In this document: positions 5,812 through 5,908 of the stretch, one piece after another
How positions within the stretch are numbered: position 1 is the first letter of the stretch
Layout: each line of letters begins with the position of its first letter
Source: Bacillota bacterium
GTDB lineage: Bacteria > Bacillota > Clostridia > Tissierellales > Sedimentibacteraceae
NCBI GenBank assembly: GCA_029239575.1
Contig: JARBUP010000187.1
Location: forward strand, 1-5,908
Direction: 5' to 3'
Length of the DNA: 5,908 nt
Notes under the pieces: model-generated
What the model saw: the letters and a program-made list of their open reading frames with translations, nothing else
Told to the model about the DNA's origin: nothing
Database searches by the model: none
Made by a program: the position numbers and the translations under genes

Positions 5812-5908
5812 TGGAGGCGGTGGGAGTCGAACCCACGTCCGAAAATATTTCCACAAGACTTTCTCCGAGTGCAGACGATAATTTATGTTTCGCCTCAACT
5901 ATCGCCTA
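5812..5908 (-). ncRNA. ssrA: tmRNA (ssrA), 3' portion; 5' part runs off the right edge
   Basis: The reverse complement ends with the tRNA-like domain of tmRNA: GGACGTGGG, then the T loop TTCGACT, then CCCAC (T stem 5820-5824 with 5832-5836), and the acceptor strand CGCCTCC with discriminator A at 5812. This acceptor strand fits the usual GGGGGCG 5' end of Gram-positive tmRNAs. Upstream, about 60 bases belong to the last pseudoknot region. The peptide-tag frame and the 5' acceptor half lie outside the window. tmRNA with SmpB rescues stalled ribosomes and tags incomplete proteins for proteolysis. The bases after the discriminator read TCT, not CCA, so the terminal CCA is not encoded and must be added after processing. 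Confidence 0.92.

Noticed and set aside
1..5908. CRISPR array, insertion sequence or phage-defence system
   Set aside because: No regularly spaced repeats, transposase, nuclease or toxin-antitoxin-like pair could be seen on either strand.

Overview
The window is AT-rich DNA that looks clostridial (Bacillota). The genes have strong GGAGG-type ribosome binding sites, one starts at TTG, and the right edge carries the 3' end of a tmRNA gene (ssrA) whose T-arm and acceptor sequence are of Gram-positive type. I cannot name the species.

Layout. The left edge (1-380) is read leftwards. It holds the first 39 codons of a DUF4397-type protein. Just upstream of that is a very small exported-peptide gene interrupted by an in-frame TAG, behind a near-consensus sigma-A promoter. 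From 381 to 705 there is that promoter, a protein-like open stretch without a start codon on the minus strand, and the poorly defined leader of the next operon. From 706 to 3462 two genes read rightwards and are separated by 33 bases. The first encodes a large PLP enzyme of aminotransferase class V (SufS/cysteine desulfurase-like fold). The second encodes a PLP enzyme of the cysteine synthase (CysK/CysM) fold with a TTG start. The pair is probably one transcript for sulfur or cysteine-derived amino-acid chemistry. The substrate is not determinable from sequence.

From 3540 to about 5640 there is a self-contained efflux cassette: a hairpin, a promoter with overlapping palindromes, a MarR-family regulator, and a MATE multidrug exporter starting 2 bases after the regulator stop. 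This is the arrangement of the mepR-mepA type of operon, so autorepression relieved by drug binding is the likely logic. Its base composition is visibly richer in G+C than the sulfur operon, which suggests separate ancestry.

The right edge (5641-5908) holds a stop-broken protein-like stretch, a strong 12-bp hairpin terminator, and the last 97 bases of ssrA on the minus strand. ssrA 3' ends are classic integration sites for mobile elements, but no integrase or att repeat is visible here. Nothing in the window is a clear new system. The best leads are the paired PLP enzymes, the interrupted secreted peptide, and the regulator's multi-half-site promoter.
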